From Actinomadura pelletieri DSM 43383 (GTDB lineage Bacteria > Actinomycetota > Actinomycetes > Streptosporangiales > Streptosporangiaceae): a stretch of DNA of 64,000 bases. Location: positions 52,307 to 116,306 of the forward strand of contig NZ_RBWU01000009.1 of assembly GCF_003634705.1 (NCBI RefSeq), read 5' to 3'. Of this stretch, positions 36,989 to 45,307 are shown piece after piece. Both the position numbers and the translations under genes were made by a program. The notes beneath the pieces are model-generated. The model ran no database searches. It saw only the letters and a list, made by a program, of their open reading frames with translations, and was not told the DNA's origin. Numbering within the stretch: position 1 is the stretch's first letter; every line of letters starts with the position of its first letter.

Positions 36989-37537
36989 ATCAGCGCCGAA
37001 CCGCGTATCAACGACCGCATTCGTGTGCCCGAGGTCCGGCTCGTCGGCCCGAACGGCGAACAGGTGGGCATCGTGCCCATCGCCAAGGCCCTCGAAATCG
37101 CGCGTGAGTCGGACCTCGACCTCGTCGAGGTGGCGCCCACCGCGCGTCCGCCCGTCGCCAGGCTCATGGACTACGGAAAGTTCAAGTACGAGTCCGCGAT
37201 GAAGGCGCGAGAGGCGCGGAAGAACCAGGCGCACACGGTCATCAAGGAGATCAAGCTCCGCCCGAAGATCGACCCGCACGACTACGAGACCAAGAAGGGT
37301 CATGTCGTACGGTTCCTGAAGGCCGGGGACAAGGTGAAGGTCACGATCATGTTCCGTGGTCGTGAGCAGTCCCGTCCGGAGCTCGGTTACCGGCTGCTGC
37401 AGCGGCTCGCCGACGATGTCGAGGAACTCGGCTTCGTCGAGTCGCGGCCCAAGCTCGACGGCCGGAACATGATCATGGTGATCGGTCCGCACAAGAAGAA
37501 GGCGGCCCGCGGTCAGGAGACGTCCGGGACCGCCTGA
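36989..37537 (+). CDS. infC: Translation initiation factor IF-3 (apparent AUC start)
   Basis: Conserved IF-3 sequence begins at ISAEPRINDRIRVPEVRLVG, whose first codon is ATC at 36989. An AAGGAGGT at 36978-36985 is placed for exactly this codon, and no ATG/GTG exists nearby that keeps the N-terminus. The first in-frame GTG (37025) would drop twelve conserved residues and has no Shine-Dalgarno sequence. IF-3 genes are known for rare start codons, which allow feedback control by IF-3 itself. 182 residues with both domains (MDYGKFKYESAMKAREARKNQ; FRGREQSRPELGYRLLQRL). First gene of infC-rpmI-rplT. Confidence 0.92.
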   Translation: MSAEPRINDRIRVPEVRLVGPNGEQVGIVPIAKALEIARESDLDLVEVAPTARPPVARLMDYGKFKYESAMKAREARKNQAHTVIKEIKLRPKIDPHDYETKKGHVVRFLKAGDKVKVTIMFRGREQSRPELGYRLLQRLADDVEELGFVESRPKLDGRNMIMVIGPHKKKAARGQETSGTA

Positions 37538-37727
37538 AAGGCCGACCGGGACCGGCCGCGCGGCGGCCCCGAACCATCCCGCGACCGCGCGGGACGAGCG
37601 GGGTCGCGGCGCACGTACATTGAAGCCTGACCCGGCGCGTCCACGACCTGCCGTGTGATGCGCCGATCAGGCGTGTCCCCGTGCGCGTCCGCACGGGGCC
37701 GGAACAGTTAGGGAGACGACGGCGACC

Positions 37728-37922
37728 ATGCCGAAGACCAAGACCCACAGCGGTGCCAAGAAGCGCTTCAAGCTGACCGGCACCGGCAAGGTGATGCGCC
37801 GCCGCGCCAACCGCAACCACCTGCTCGAGCACAAGCCGTCCAAGCGGACGAGGCGGCTCGACGGCCCGGCCGTGGTGGCCGACGCCGACGCCAAGAACAT
37901 CAAGAAGCTGCTGCGCAAGTAG
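37728..37922 (+). CDS. rpmI: Ribosomal protein bL35
   Basis: 64 residues starting MPKTKTHSGAKKRFKLTGTGKVMRRRANRNHLLEHK; the length and sequence are standard for bL35 of the large subunit. It follows infC after 190 bases, a gap with a TACATT (37616-37621) that could be an extra -10 element and a good GGGAGACG site before the ATG. Confidence 0.97.
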   Translation: MPKTKTHSGAKKRFKLTGTGKVMRRRANRNHLLEHKPSKRTRRLDGPAVVADADAKNIKKLLRK

Positions 37923-37991
37923 CACTCGACCCCAGACATCAGCGACCGGCCGAGGCCCGACGGCCCCGGCCCCCACGAAGGAGTTCAGCAC

Positions 37992-38384
37992 GTGGCACGC
38001 GTGAAGCGGGCGGTCAACGCCGCCAAGAAGCGTCGGGTCGTCCTTGAGCGGTCGAGCGGCTACCGCGGCCAGCGTTCGCGTCTGTACCGCAAGGCCAAGG
38101 AGCAGCAGCTCCACTCGATGACGTACGCCTTCCGGGACCGCAAGGACCGCAAGGGCCAGTTCCGTCGGCTGTGGATCCAGCGGATCAACGCCGCCGCCCG
38201 CGCCAACGGCATCACCTACAACCGGTTCATCCAGGGCCTGAAGGCCGCGGAGGTCGAGGTCGACCGCCGCATGCTCGCCGAGCTGGCCGTGAACGACGCG
38301 CCCGCGTTCGCCGCCCTGGTCAAGGTCGCCAAGGACGCGCTGCCCGCCGAGGGAAGCGCGGCGGACAACACGGAAGCCGCCTGA
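37992..38384 (+). CDS. rplT: Ribosomal protein bL20
   Basis: 130 residues with the family N-terminus MARVKRAVNAAKKRRVVLERSSGYRGQRSRLYRKAKEQ and RRLWIQRINAAARANGITYNRF. bL20 is needed early in 50S assembly and in several bacteria represses its own operon by binding the leader. The C-terminus is slightly extended (LPAEGSAADNTEAA). GTG start after GAAGGAG. Confidence 0.97.
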   Translation: MARVKRAVNAAKKRRVVLERSSGYRGQRSRLYRKAKEQQLHSMTYAFRDRKDRKGQFRRLWIQRINAAARANGITYNRFIQGLKAAEVEVDRRMLAELAVNDAPAFAALVKVAKDALPAEGSAADNTEAA

Positions 38385-38419
38385 TCCGGGCCCTCCCGGA
38401 CACGGGCGAACACAACGAT

Positions 38420-39235
38420 ATGGCGGGCCGCGAGCTGACCTCCGTCCGATCACCGCGGGTGAAGGGCGCTCGCCGGCTCGCCAAGCGGGCCTTCCGCCGA
38501 CGCGAGAACCGGTTCCTCGCCGAGGGGCCGCAGGCGGTGCGGGAGGCGCTGGCGATCCCCGGCGGCCTCGCCGAGCTGTTCACCACGGCGGAGGCCGAGG
38601 CGCGCCATCCCGACCTGATCCTCGCCGCCGAACGCGCCGGCGCCCCGGTGCTGCGCGTCAGCGGCGAGATCATGGCCGAACTCGCGCAGACCGTCACCCC
38701 GCAGGGGCTGCTGGCGGTCTGCGGGTTCGTCGACGTCCCGCTGGCCAGGGCGCTGGAGTCCCGCCCGCGGCTGGTGACCGTCCTCGCGCACGTCCGCGAC
38801 CCCGGCAACGCGGGCACGGTGCTGCGCACCGCCGACGCCGCCGGTTCGGAGGCGGTCGTGTTCACCGACGCGTCCGTCGACCCCTACAACGGCAAGTGCG
38901 TGCGCGCCTCGGCCGGAAGCCTGTTCCACCTGCCGGTCGTGGTCGGCCCCCGGTTCGACGCGCTCATCCCCGAGCTGCGGCGCACCGGCCTGACCGTCCT
39001 CGCCGCGGACGGCGGCGGCGACCGCACCCTCGACGACGCCATCGACGGCGGACTGCTCGCCCGCCCCACCGCCTGGGTGTTCGGCAACGAGGCGTGGGGG
39101 CTCCCGGACGAGATCCTCGATCATGTCGACGAGGTCGTGCGGGTGCCGATCCACGGCCGCGCCGAGAGCCTGAACCTCGCCACGGCCGCGGCCGTATGCC
39201 TGTATGCCTCGGCCCGCGCACAGCGCGGAACATGA
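38420..39235 (+). CDS. TrmH/SpoU family RNA 2'-O-methyltransferase
   Basis: 271 residues. SAM-dependent SPOUT methyltransferase of the rRNA type (RlmB/TsnR-like). The N-terminal substrate domain contains RRENRFLAEGPQAVREAL. SPOUT motif 1 is LAHVRDPGNAGTVLRTADAAG, motif 2 WVFGNEAWGLPDEI and motif 3 VPIHGRAESLNLATAAAVCLYA. It follows rplT after only 35 bases with no clear Shine-Dalgarno sequence. The ATG at 38420 gives the usual start MAGRELTSVRSPRVK. The substrate is presumably 23S rRNA; the exact nucleotide is unknown. Confidence 0.9.
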   Translation: MAGRELTSVRSPRVKGARRLAKRAFRRRENRFLAEGPQAVREALAIPGGLAELFTTAEAEARHPDLILAAERAGAPVLRVSGEIMAELAQTVTPQGLLAVCGFVDVPLARALESRPRLVTVLAHVRDPGNAGTVLRTADAAGSEAVVFTDASVDPYNGKCVRASAGSLFHLPVVVGPRFDALIPELRRTGLTVLAADGGGDRTLDDAIDGGLLARPTAWVFGNEAWGLPDEILDHVDEVVRVPIHGRAESLNLATAAAVCLYASARAQRGT

Positions 39236-39513
39236 CGTCCGCGGCCATGTCGGTCACGGTGTTTCGGTGCGATCCGTGATCGGATGGCCGCAATCGGTCG
39301 CCTAATGCGCCGCTCGCCATCCGGTGAGCTGCGAAGATGGTCACCGCGCGGACGGCGGGCCGGGGGGGTCGGCCACCGCGCCGGACTCGTTCGCAGGTAG
39401 GAGCGGATACAGGCCGGACGAGGGATCCGGTCGGCTCGTTTCGCGGCCTACCGTGTTGATCAGTGCGTTGACCAGGGCGGAGACGTTGCCGCAACGAATT
39501 GGGGGCGAAGGTG

Positions 39514-40017
39514 ATGACCGACCACACCAGGCCGGCGAGAAGGCCGGGCCGGCGGGGGCCGGAGGTGAGATGCCGGACCGTTCCGACCGCTCCCGTGTCC
39601 GCCGAGCACCCGGTGCCGGTCGCGGCCCCCGGCGTTCGGGAGCCGGCCGCCGCGGACCCGCTGACCGTGGAGATCGCCCGGGTTCGGGGCGACACGGCCG
39701 TCGTCGCGGTGGCCGGTGAGATCGACCTGCGCACCGCCGACACGCTGTGCGCCCGCCTCGTCGAGATCCACGGCGAGGGGTCGCGCCGCATCGTGGCCGA
39801 CTTCGCCGGCGTTCCGTTCTGCGACGCGGCCGGGCTCGGCGCGCTGGTCGCCGCGCACAACCGGATCTCGGTGTCGGGCGGTGAGATCGCGCTCGCCCGG
39901 GTCCGTCCCGCGCAGGCGCGGCTGCTGAGCATCACCGGGCTCGACCGGCTGTTCGCGGTCCACGCGGACGTGACCGGCGCGCTCGCCGACCATGACCCGT
40001 CCACCACGTCCCGGTGA
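39514..40017 (+). CDS. STAS-domain protein (anti-sigma antagonist fold), non-phosphorylatable motif
   Basis: 167 residues from the ATG at 39514 (a GTG three bases earlier is possible). A 50-residue Arg/Pro/Ala-rich N-terminus is followed by a STAS domain: VAVAGEIDLRTADTLCARLVEI, RRIVADFAGVPFCDAAGLGALVAAHNRI. In SpoIIAA-type antagonists the site D-S-S-G is phosphorylated on Ser; here it is D-A-A-G, so it probably cannot be switched by phosphorylation in the usual way. It precedes a histidine kinase gene by 120 bases. Confidence 0.82.
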   Translation: MTDHTRPARRPGRRGPEVRCRTVPTAPVSAEHPVPVAAPGVREPAAADPLTVEIARVRGDTAVVAVAGEIDLRTADTLCARLVEIHGEGSRRIVADFAGVPFCDAAGLGALVAAHNRISVSGGEIALARVRPAQARLLSITGLDRLFAVHADVTGALADHDPSTTSR

Positions 40018-40137
40018 GCTGCGCGAAGGCTACACATGCCTTGCCGCGAAGGGCTTTCCGGGTCCCGTAAGGCGTCCGACTGCGGCTAGAGTCTCTTCTC
40101 GACAGGCCGCGTTCTCTTCGGTGTTCTGGAGGCCGCC

Positions 40138-41259
40138 GTGGGCAGAGAGGAACCCCCTCGCGTGCCCCCGGGCCGGGGGCGTGGGGGGCCGCCCCCCCAT
40201 CGGACGGGCGCGCCCGGGATCTCCCCGGACGATCTGCCCGACGGGCTGATGGTCGCCGGTCGGGACGCCCGGGTGGAGGTGTTCAACGCCGCCGCGACCC
40301 GGATGACCGGGGTCGCCGCCGCGGCCGCCGTCGGCCGTGACTTCCGCGACGTCCTTCCGCTGCACGACGCCGAGGGCCGCGACTGGTGGAAGTGCCTGGC
40401 CCCCTACGACGGCCTGTCCACCCGCACCCGGCACCCCGAGCGCGTGCTGTTCCTCCCCGACGGCACGGAGGTCCTGGTGACCGCCGCGTACCGGCGCGAC
40501 GCCCACCGCCGCGTGGAAAGGTTCACGGTGTGCCTGCGCGACGCCCTGCACCGCGCCCGCCGGGAACGCGACCGCGCCGACCTCGTCTCCACCGTCGCCC
40601 ACGAACTGCGCTCCCCGCTGACCAGCGTCAAGGGCTTCACCGCGACGCTGCTGGCCAAGTGGCACCGCTTCAACGACGACCAGAAGCGCGTGATGCTGGA
40701 GACCGTCAACGCCGACGCCGACCGTGTCACCCGGTTGATCACCGAGCTGCTGGACGTGTCCCGCATCGAGGCCGGACGGCTGGAGATGCGCCGCCAGGTC
40801 GTCGACCTCCCCGAGGAGATCCGAAAGATCATCGCCGGACGGGTCGCCGCCGGTGAGCCCGAGGACCGGTTCCGGTTCGAGGCCCGCGGCGAACTGCCCG
40901 AGATGTGGCTCGACCCCGACAAGATGGATCAGATTCTCGGTAACCTGGTGGAGAACGCGGTGCGCCACGGGGCGGGAACCGTCACCATCGTGGTGGAGCC
41001 GGACGCGCACAAGGAGGGAGCGGCCGTGTCGGTGCGGGACGAGGGCGAGGGCATACCGCCCGAGGCCGTGCCGCGCGTCTTCCGGCAGTTCTGGCGTGGT
41101 CCCGGCGGCAACCGCAGAGGCGGCACCGGTCTCGGGCTCTACATCGTCAAGGGTCTCGTCGAGGCGCACGGCGGTGTGATCACCGTGCGGCGGGCGCCCG
41201 GCGGCGGCGCCGAGTTCCGATTTACCGTGCCCGCAGGGGCCCCCGACTACGCCGGTTGA
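40138..41259 (+). CDS. PAS-containing sensor histidine kinase (orphan)
   Basis: 373 residues, no membrane helix visible, so probably soluble. After a Pro/Gly-rich start come a PAS domain (about 30-130, LPDGLMVAGRDARVEVFN...), a dimerisation domain with the H-box STVAHELRSPLTSVKGFTA, the N-box GNLVENAVRHGAG, G1 VSVRDEGEGIPP and G2 GGTGLGLYIVKGLVEAHGG. All catalytic motifs are intact. No response regulator is next to it. The position between a TrmH gene and pheST is conserved in some actinobacteria, so it is part of the syntenic block. Confidence 0.9.
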   Translation: MGREEPPRVPPGRGRGGPPPHRTGAPGISPDDLPDGLMVAGRDARVEVFNAAATRMTGVAAAAAVGRDFRDVLPLHDAEGRDWWKCLAPYDGLSTRTRHPERVLFLPDGTEVLVTAAYRRDAHRRVERFTVCLRDALHRARRERDRADLVSTVAHELRSPLTSVKGFTATLLAKWHRFNDDQKRVMLETVNADADRVTRLITELLDVSRIEAGRLEMRRQVVDLPEEIRKIIAGRVAAGEPEDRFRFEARGELPEMWLDPDKMDQILGNLVENAVRHGAGTVTIVVEPDAHKEGAAVSVRDEGEGIPPEAVPRVFRQFWRGPGGNRRGGTGLGLYIVKGLVEAHGGVITVRRAPGGGAEFRFTVPAGAPDYAG

Positions 41260-41397
41260 GCCGGCGTACGCCGCCGCGCAGCGGCCGGCATCAGGGCTTC
41301 TGACGGGCCGGCGCGTTCCGCGCACGCTTTCCGGATCTTCATCGCCCGCGCACTAGACTGCGGGCGTCCCACGCCGACCGGAGTCGATCACACAGCC

Positions 41398-42507
41398 ATG
41401 TCTGCACCCAACAAGTCCTATGACCCCGTCGAGGTGTCCGCGCTCCAGCCCGAGGAGCTGGAGCGGGCCCGTGACGAGGCGCTCGCGGCCATCGCCGCCG
41501 CCGCCGACCTCGACGCGCTGAAGCAGGTCCGTCTCGCGCACGCGGGCGACCGTTCCCCGCTGGCCCTCGCCAACCGCGAGATCGGCGCGCTGCCGCCCGC
41601 GGCCCGCGCCGACGCGGGCAAGCGCATCGGCGCCGCCCGCGGCGCCGTCGCCAAGGCGCTGAAGGCGCGCCAGGCCGAACTGGAGGAGGAACGCGACCAG
41701 CGCGTCCTCGTCGAGGAGACCGTCGACGTCACGCTGCCGTGGGACCGCGCCCCGCGCGGCGCCCGGCACCCGCTGACCACCATGCGGGAGCGGATGGAGG
41801 ACGTCTTCGTCTCGATGGGCTTCGAGGTCTCCGAGGGCCCCGAGGTCGAGGCGGAGTGGTTCAACTTCGACGCGCTCAACTTCCTGCCCGACCACCCCGC
41901 CCGCACCATGCAGGACACCTTCTTCGTGGAGTCGGAGGAGTCGGGCCTGGTGATGCGCACGCACACGTCCCCGATGCAGATCCGGTCGCTGCTGACCAGG
42001 GAACTGCCGGTGTACGTGGTCGCTCCGGGACGCACGTTCCGCACCGACGAGCTGGACGCCACGCACAGCCCCGTCTTCAACCAGTTGGAGGGCCTCGCGG
42101 TCGACGAGGGCCTGACGATGGCCGACCTGCGCGGCGGGGTCGACGCCTACGTCACCGGCATGTTCGGGGAGGGGTTGAAGACCCGGTTCCGGCCGTCCTA
42201 CTTCCCGTTCACCGAACCGTCGGCCGAGGTCGACATGCAGTGCTTCGTGTGCCGGGGCGCGTCCGCCGAGCCGGGCGCCGACCCGTGCCGCACGTGCGGT
42301 TCGGAGGGCTGGATCGAGCTCGGCGGCTGCGGCATGGTCAACCCGCGGGTGCTGGTGGCCTGCGGCATCGACCCGGACCGTTACAGCGGCTGGGCGTTCG
42401 GCCTGGGCATCGAGCGGGCGCTGATGTTCCGGCACGGCGTGGAGGACATGTACGACATCGTGGAGGGTGACGTGCGGTTCACCCTTCCGTTCGGGATGGA
42501 GATCTGA
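41398..42507 (+). CDS. pheS: Phenylalanyl-tRNA synthetase alpha subunit
   Basis: 369 residues. An N-terminal coiled-coil region (LEEERDQRVLVEETVDVTLP) is followed by class II core motifs: FEVSEGPEVEAEWFNFDALN, RTHTSPMQIRSL, RTFRTDELDATHSPVFNQLEG, WIELGGCGMVNPRVL and GWAFGLGIERALMFRHGVEDM. With PheT it forms the alpha2beta2 enzyme. A TAGACT at 41354-41359 is a good -10 for this operon; no clear -35 at 17 bases. The stop shares one base with the pheT start. Confidence 0.97.
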   Translation: MSAPNKSYDPVEVSALQPEELERARDEALAAIAAAADLDALKQVRLAHAGDRSPLALANREIGALPPAARADAGKRIGAARGAVAKALKARQAELEEERDQRVLVEETVDVTLPWDRAPRGARHPLTTMRERMEDVFVSMGFEVSEGPEVEAEWFNFDALNFLPDHPARTMQDTFFVESEESGLVMRTHTSPMQIRSLLTRELPVYVVAPGRTFRTDELDATHSPVFNQLEGLAVDEGLTMADLRGGVDAYVTGMFGEGLKTRFRPSYFPFTEPSAEVDMQCFVCRGASAEPGADPCRTCGSEGWIELGGCGMVNPRVLVACGIDPDRYSGWAFGLGIERALMFRHGVEDMYDIVEGDVRFTLPFGMEI

Positions 42508-44984
42508 TGCGGGCCCCGCTTTCCTGGGTGCGCGAGTACGTCGAGCTGCCCGCCGGTGTGACGGGACGCGCGCTCGCCGAGAAGCTGATCGCGGCGGGCC
42601 TGGAGGTCGAGACCGTCGAGCAGGCCGGTGCCGACATCACCGGCCCGCTCGTGGTCGGCGAGGTCCTGGCGATCGAGGAGCTGACCGGCTTCAAGAAGCC
42701 GATCCGGCACTGTCAGGTGAACGTCGGTCAGGCCAACGGCACCGGCGAGCCGCAGAGCATCGTCTGCGGCGCCGTCAACTTCGAGGTCGGCGACCGTGTG
42801 GTCGTGATCCTGCCCGGCGGCGTGCTGCCCGGCGGGTTCGAGATCGGCGCCCGCAAGACCTACGGCCGGATGTCGGAGGGCATGATCTGCTCGGTCGCCG
42901 AGCTGGGCATCGGCGACGACCATGGCGGCATCCTCGTCCTGCCGCCGGACACGCCCGTCGGCGCGGACGCGGTGGAGCTGCTCGGGCTGCGCGACGACGT
43001 CCTGGACATCGCCGTCACGCCCGACCGCGGTTACGCCCTGTCGATCCGCGGCATCGCCCGCGAGGCCGCCATCGCCTACGACGTGCCGTTCCACGACCCG
43101 GCGCGGGTGGACCTCCCGCCGAAGAACGGTGAGTCCTACCCGGCGAGCATCGGTGACGCCTCCGCGTGCGACCGGTTCGTGTTGCGGGAGGTGCGCGGTT
43201 TCGACCCGGACGCGCGGACCCCGATGTGGATGCGGGTGCGGCTGCACCGCGCCGGGATGCGGCCGGTGTCGCTGGCCGTGGACGTCACCAACTACCTGAT
43301 GCTGGAGCTCGGGCAGCCGCTGCACGCCTTCGACCGGGGCAAGCTGACCGGCCCGATCGTGGTGCGGCGTGCCGAGCCCGGGGAGAAACTGGAGACGCTC
43401 GACCACGTCGAGCGGGCCCTCGACCCCGAGGACATCCTCATCACCGACGAGTCGGGGCCGATCTCCATGGCCGGGACGATGGGCGGTCTCGCGACCGAGA
43501 TCGACGAGCGGTCGTCCGACATGGTGATCGAGGCGGCGCAGTTCGACGCCATCGGGATCGCCCGGATGAGCCGCCGCCACCGCCTGCACAGCGAGGCGTC
43601 CTACCGGTTCGAGCGCGGCGTCGACCGCGAGCTGCCGCTGTACGCCTCGTACCGGGCGGTGCGGATGCTCGCCGACCTCGGCGGCGCGGAGATCATGCCG
43701 GGTGTCACGCACGCCGAGGCGCCCGTCGAGCCCGTCACCGTCACGATCCCCGCCGGGCATCCCGACCGGGTCGCGGGCGTGACGTACGGGCGGGACGCCG
43801 TCGTGCGGCGGCTGGAGCAGGTCGGCTGCGCGGTCGAGGGAGCGGACACGTTGACGGTGACGCCGCCGTCGTGGCGTCCCGACCTCACCGACCCCAACGA
43901 CCTCGCCGAGGAGGTCATCCGCCTCGAAGGGTACGAGAACATCCCGGCGCGGGCGCCGCGCCCGTCCGCGGGCAAGGGGCTGACCGTCCGGCAGCGGCTG
44001 GGCCGCAGGGTCGGCCGGGCCCTCGCCGGTGCCGGGTACGTCGAGGTGCTGCCCTTCCCGTTCGTCGGGGACAAGGACTGGGACGCGTTGCAGCTGCCCG
44101 CGGACGACGCGCGCCGCCGGGCGATGAGGCTGGCGAACCCGCTGTCGGAGGAGGAGCCGCTGCTGCGGACCACGCTGCTGCCGGGCCTGTTCAAGACCCT
44201 GGCGCTCAACGTGGGACGCGGCTTCGCCGACACCGCCCTGTACGAGATGGGCACGGTGTTCCGGCCGCGCCCGGACGCGCCGGAGCGGGCGCCGCGTCTC
44301 GCGGTCGACCGCGGTCCGACGCCCGGGGAACTGGCCGACCTGGAGGCGGCGCTGCCGGACCAGCCGCAGCGGGTCGCGGTGGTCCTGTCCGGTGACCGGG
44401 AGCCGTCCGGTTGGTGGGGCGGGGGCCGCCCGGCGCTCTGGGCGGACGCGATCGAGGCCGCCCGTACGGTGGCCCGCGAGGTCGGCGTCGAGCTGACGGC
44501 GCGCGCCGACCGGCACGCCCCGTGGCATCCGGGCCGCTGCGCCGCGCTGTACGTGGGCGACACGCTCGTCGGGCACGCGGGGGAGCTGCACCCGCGCGTC
44601 ACGAAGGCGTACGGGCTGCCGCCGCGCTCGTGCGCGATGGAGCTGGAGCTGCGTCGCCTGGGCGACCCGGTTCCGGTTCGGGCGCCGCATGTGTCGGGTT
44701 ACCCGGTCGCCACGCAGGACGTGGCGCTGGTCGTCGACTCCACGGTGCCCGCCGGGGAGGTGGAGGCGGCGCTGCGCGACGGCGCGGGAGACCTGCTGGA
44801 GGCGATCCGCCTGTTCGACGTCTACACCGGCGAGCAGGTGGGGGAGGGCCGCAAGTCCCTGGCCTACGCGCTGCGGTTCCGCGCCCCGGACCGGACGCTC
44901 ACCGCCGAGGAGGCGTCGCAGGTACGCGACGCCGCGGTGGCGGCGGCGTCCGACCGCACCGGCGCCGTCCTGCGCGGCGGCTGA
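42507..44984 (+). CDS. pheT: Phenylalanyl-tRNA synthetase beta subunit
   Basis: 825 residues. It has an N-terminal tRNA-binding (Arc1p-like) domain with LSWVREYVELPAGVTG, the B3/B4 editing region (DVTNYLMLELGQPLHAFDRGKL), the B5 domain (RVAGVTYGRDAVVRRLEQVGC), the DLTDPNDLAEEVIRLEGYENIPARAPR segment, and the C-terminal FDX-ACB domain (YPVATQDVALVVDSTVPAGEVE). Translation begins at the A of the pheS TGA, so the two subunits are coupled. A perfect terminator follows 18 bases after the stop. Confidence 0.97.
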   Translation: MRAPLSWVREYVELPAGVTGRALAEKLIAAGLEVETVEQAGADITGPLVVGEVLAIEELTGFKKPIRHCQVNVGQANGTGEPQSIVCGAVNFEVGDRVVVILPGGVLPGGFEIGARKTYGRMSEGMICSVAELGIGDDHGGILVLPPDTPVGADAVELLGLRDDVLDIAVTPDRGYALSIRGIAREAAIAYDVPFHDPARVDLPPKNGESYPASIGDASACDRFVLREVRGFDPDARTPMWMRVRLHRAGMRPVSLAVDVTNYLMLELGQPLHAFDRGKLTGPIVVRRAEPGEKLETLDHVERALDPEDILITDESGPISMAGTMGGLATEIDERSSDMVIEAAQFDAIGIARMSRRHRLHSEASYRFERGVDRELPLYASYRAVRMLADLGGAEIMPGVTHAEAPVEPVTVTIPAGHPDRVAGVTYGRDAVVRRLEQVGCAVEGADTLTVTPPSWRPDLTDPNDLAEEVIRLEGYENIPARAPRPSAGKGLTVRQRLGRRVGRALAGAGYVEVLPFPFVGDKDWDALQLPADDARRRAMRLANPLSEEEPLLRTTLLPGLFKTLALNVGRGFADTALYEMGTVFRPRPDAPERAPRLAVDRGPTPGELADLEAALPDQPQRVAVVLSGDREPSGWWGGGRPALWADAIEAARTVAREVGVELTARADRHAPWHPGRCAALYVGDTLVGHAGELHPRVTKAYGLPPRSCAMELELRRLGDPVPVRAPHVSGYPVATQDVALVVDSTVPAGEVEAALRDGAGDLLEAIRLFDVYTGEQVGEGRKSLAYALRFRAPDRTLTAEEASQVRDAAVAAASDRTGAVLRGG

Positions 44985-45002
44985 CGGACTTCGACGTGTG
45001 AG

Positions 45003-45040
45003 GAAGAACGCGCGCCCCGGCTCCGGGGCGCGCGTTCTTC
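45003..45040 (+). terminator. Terminator of pheST
   Basis: Perfect 18-bp stem (45003-45020 with 45023-45040, arm GAAGAACGCGCGCCCCGG) with a 2-base centre. It is G+C rich with an A/T end (TTCTTC after the second arm). It starts 18 bases after the pheT stop and stops pheST before the next gene. Confidence 0.85.
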
Positions 45041-45055
45041 GTGTGCGCCGACAAC

Positions 45056-45101
45056 CGAACCCTTATCGCTACTTGTGTTGCGATAAGGGTTCGGGTAGGT
45101 T
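45056..45101 (+). promoter_or_regulatory. Palindrome and promoter-like element before the ABC-F gene
   Basis: Perfect 14-bp inverted repeat CGAACCCTTATCGC (45056-45069) / GCGATAAGGGTTCG (45080-45093), with a 10-base centre. A TTGTGT (45073-45078), 17-base spacer and TAGGTT (45096-45101) form a promoter-like pair that lies across the second arm. A repressor binding the palindrome would therefore block transcription. Alternatively the palindrome folds in RNA. Downstream, 45102-45307 is a leader with competing inverted segments (CTGAGGT/ACCTCAG and GTCCG/CGGAC). Confidence 0.55.
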
Positions 45102-45307
45102 GGACGGCGTCCTGTTGTCGCCCGGTTGGGGAGTCCGTTGAGGATCTGAGGTCCGACACCGCGTGGAGGCCGTTTCTGCGGCCCGCGCACGTGACCTCAG
45201 TGCGGACCATCGTCCCGCCGGGCTTTCTCATGCCCGCCGGCGCGTCGCGCGACCCGCGGTGTCTCCATGCGTCCCGCACCTGCTCGACACCATGGAGGCA
45301 ACCCCTC

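Noticed and set aside
45230..45307. N-terminal extension of the ABC-F protein from an ATG at 45230
   Set aside because: In frame, but the added 26 residues are Cys/Arg/Pro-rich and unlike ABC-F N-termini; the GGAGG before 45308 fits better.
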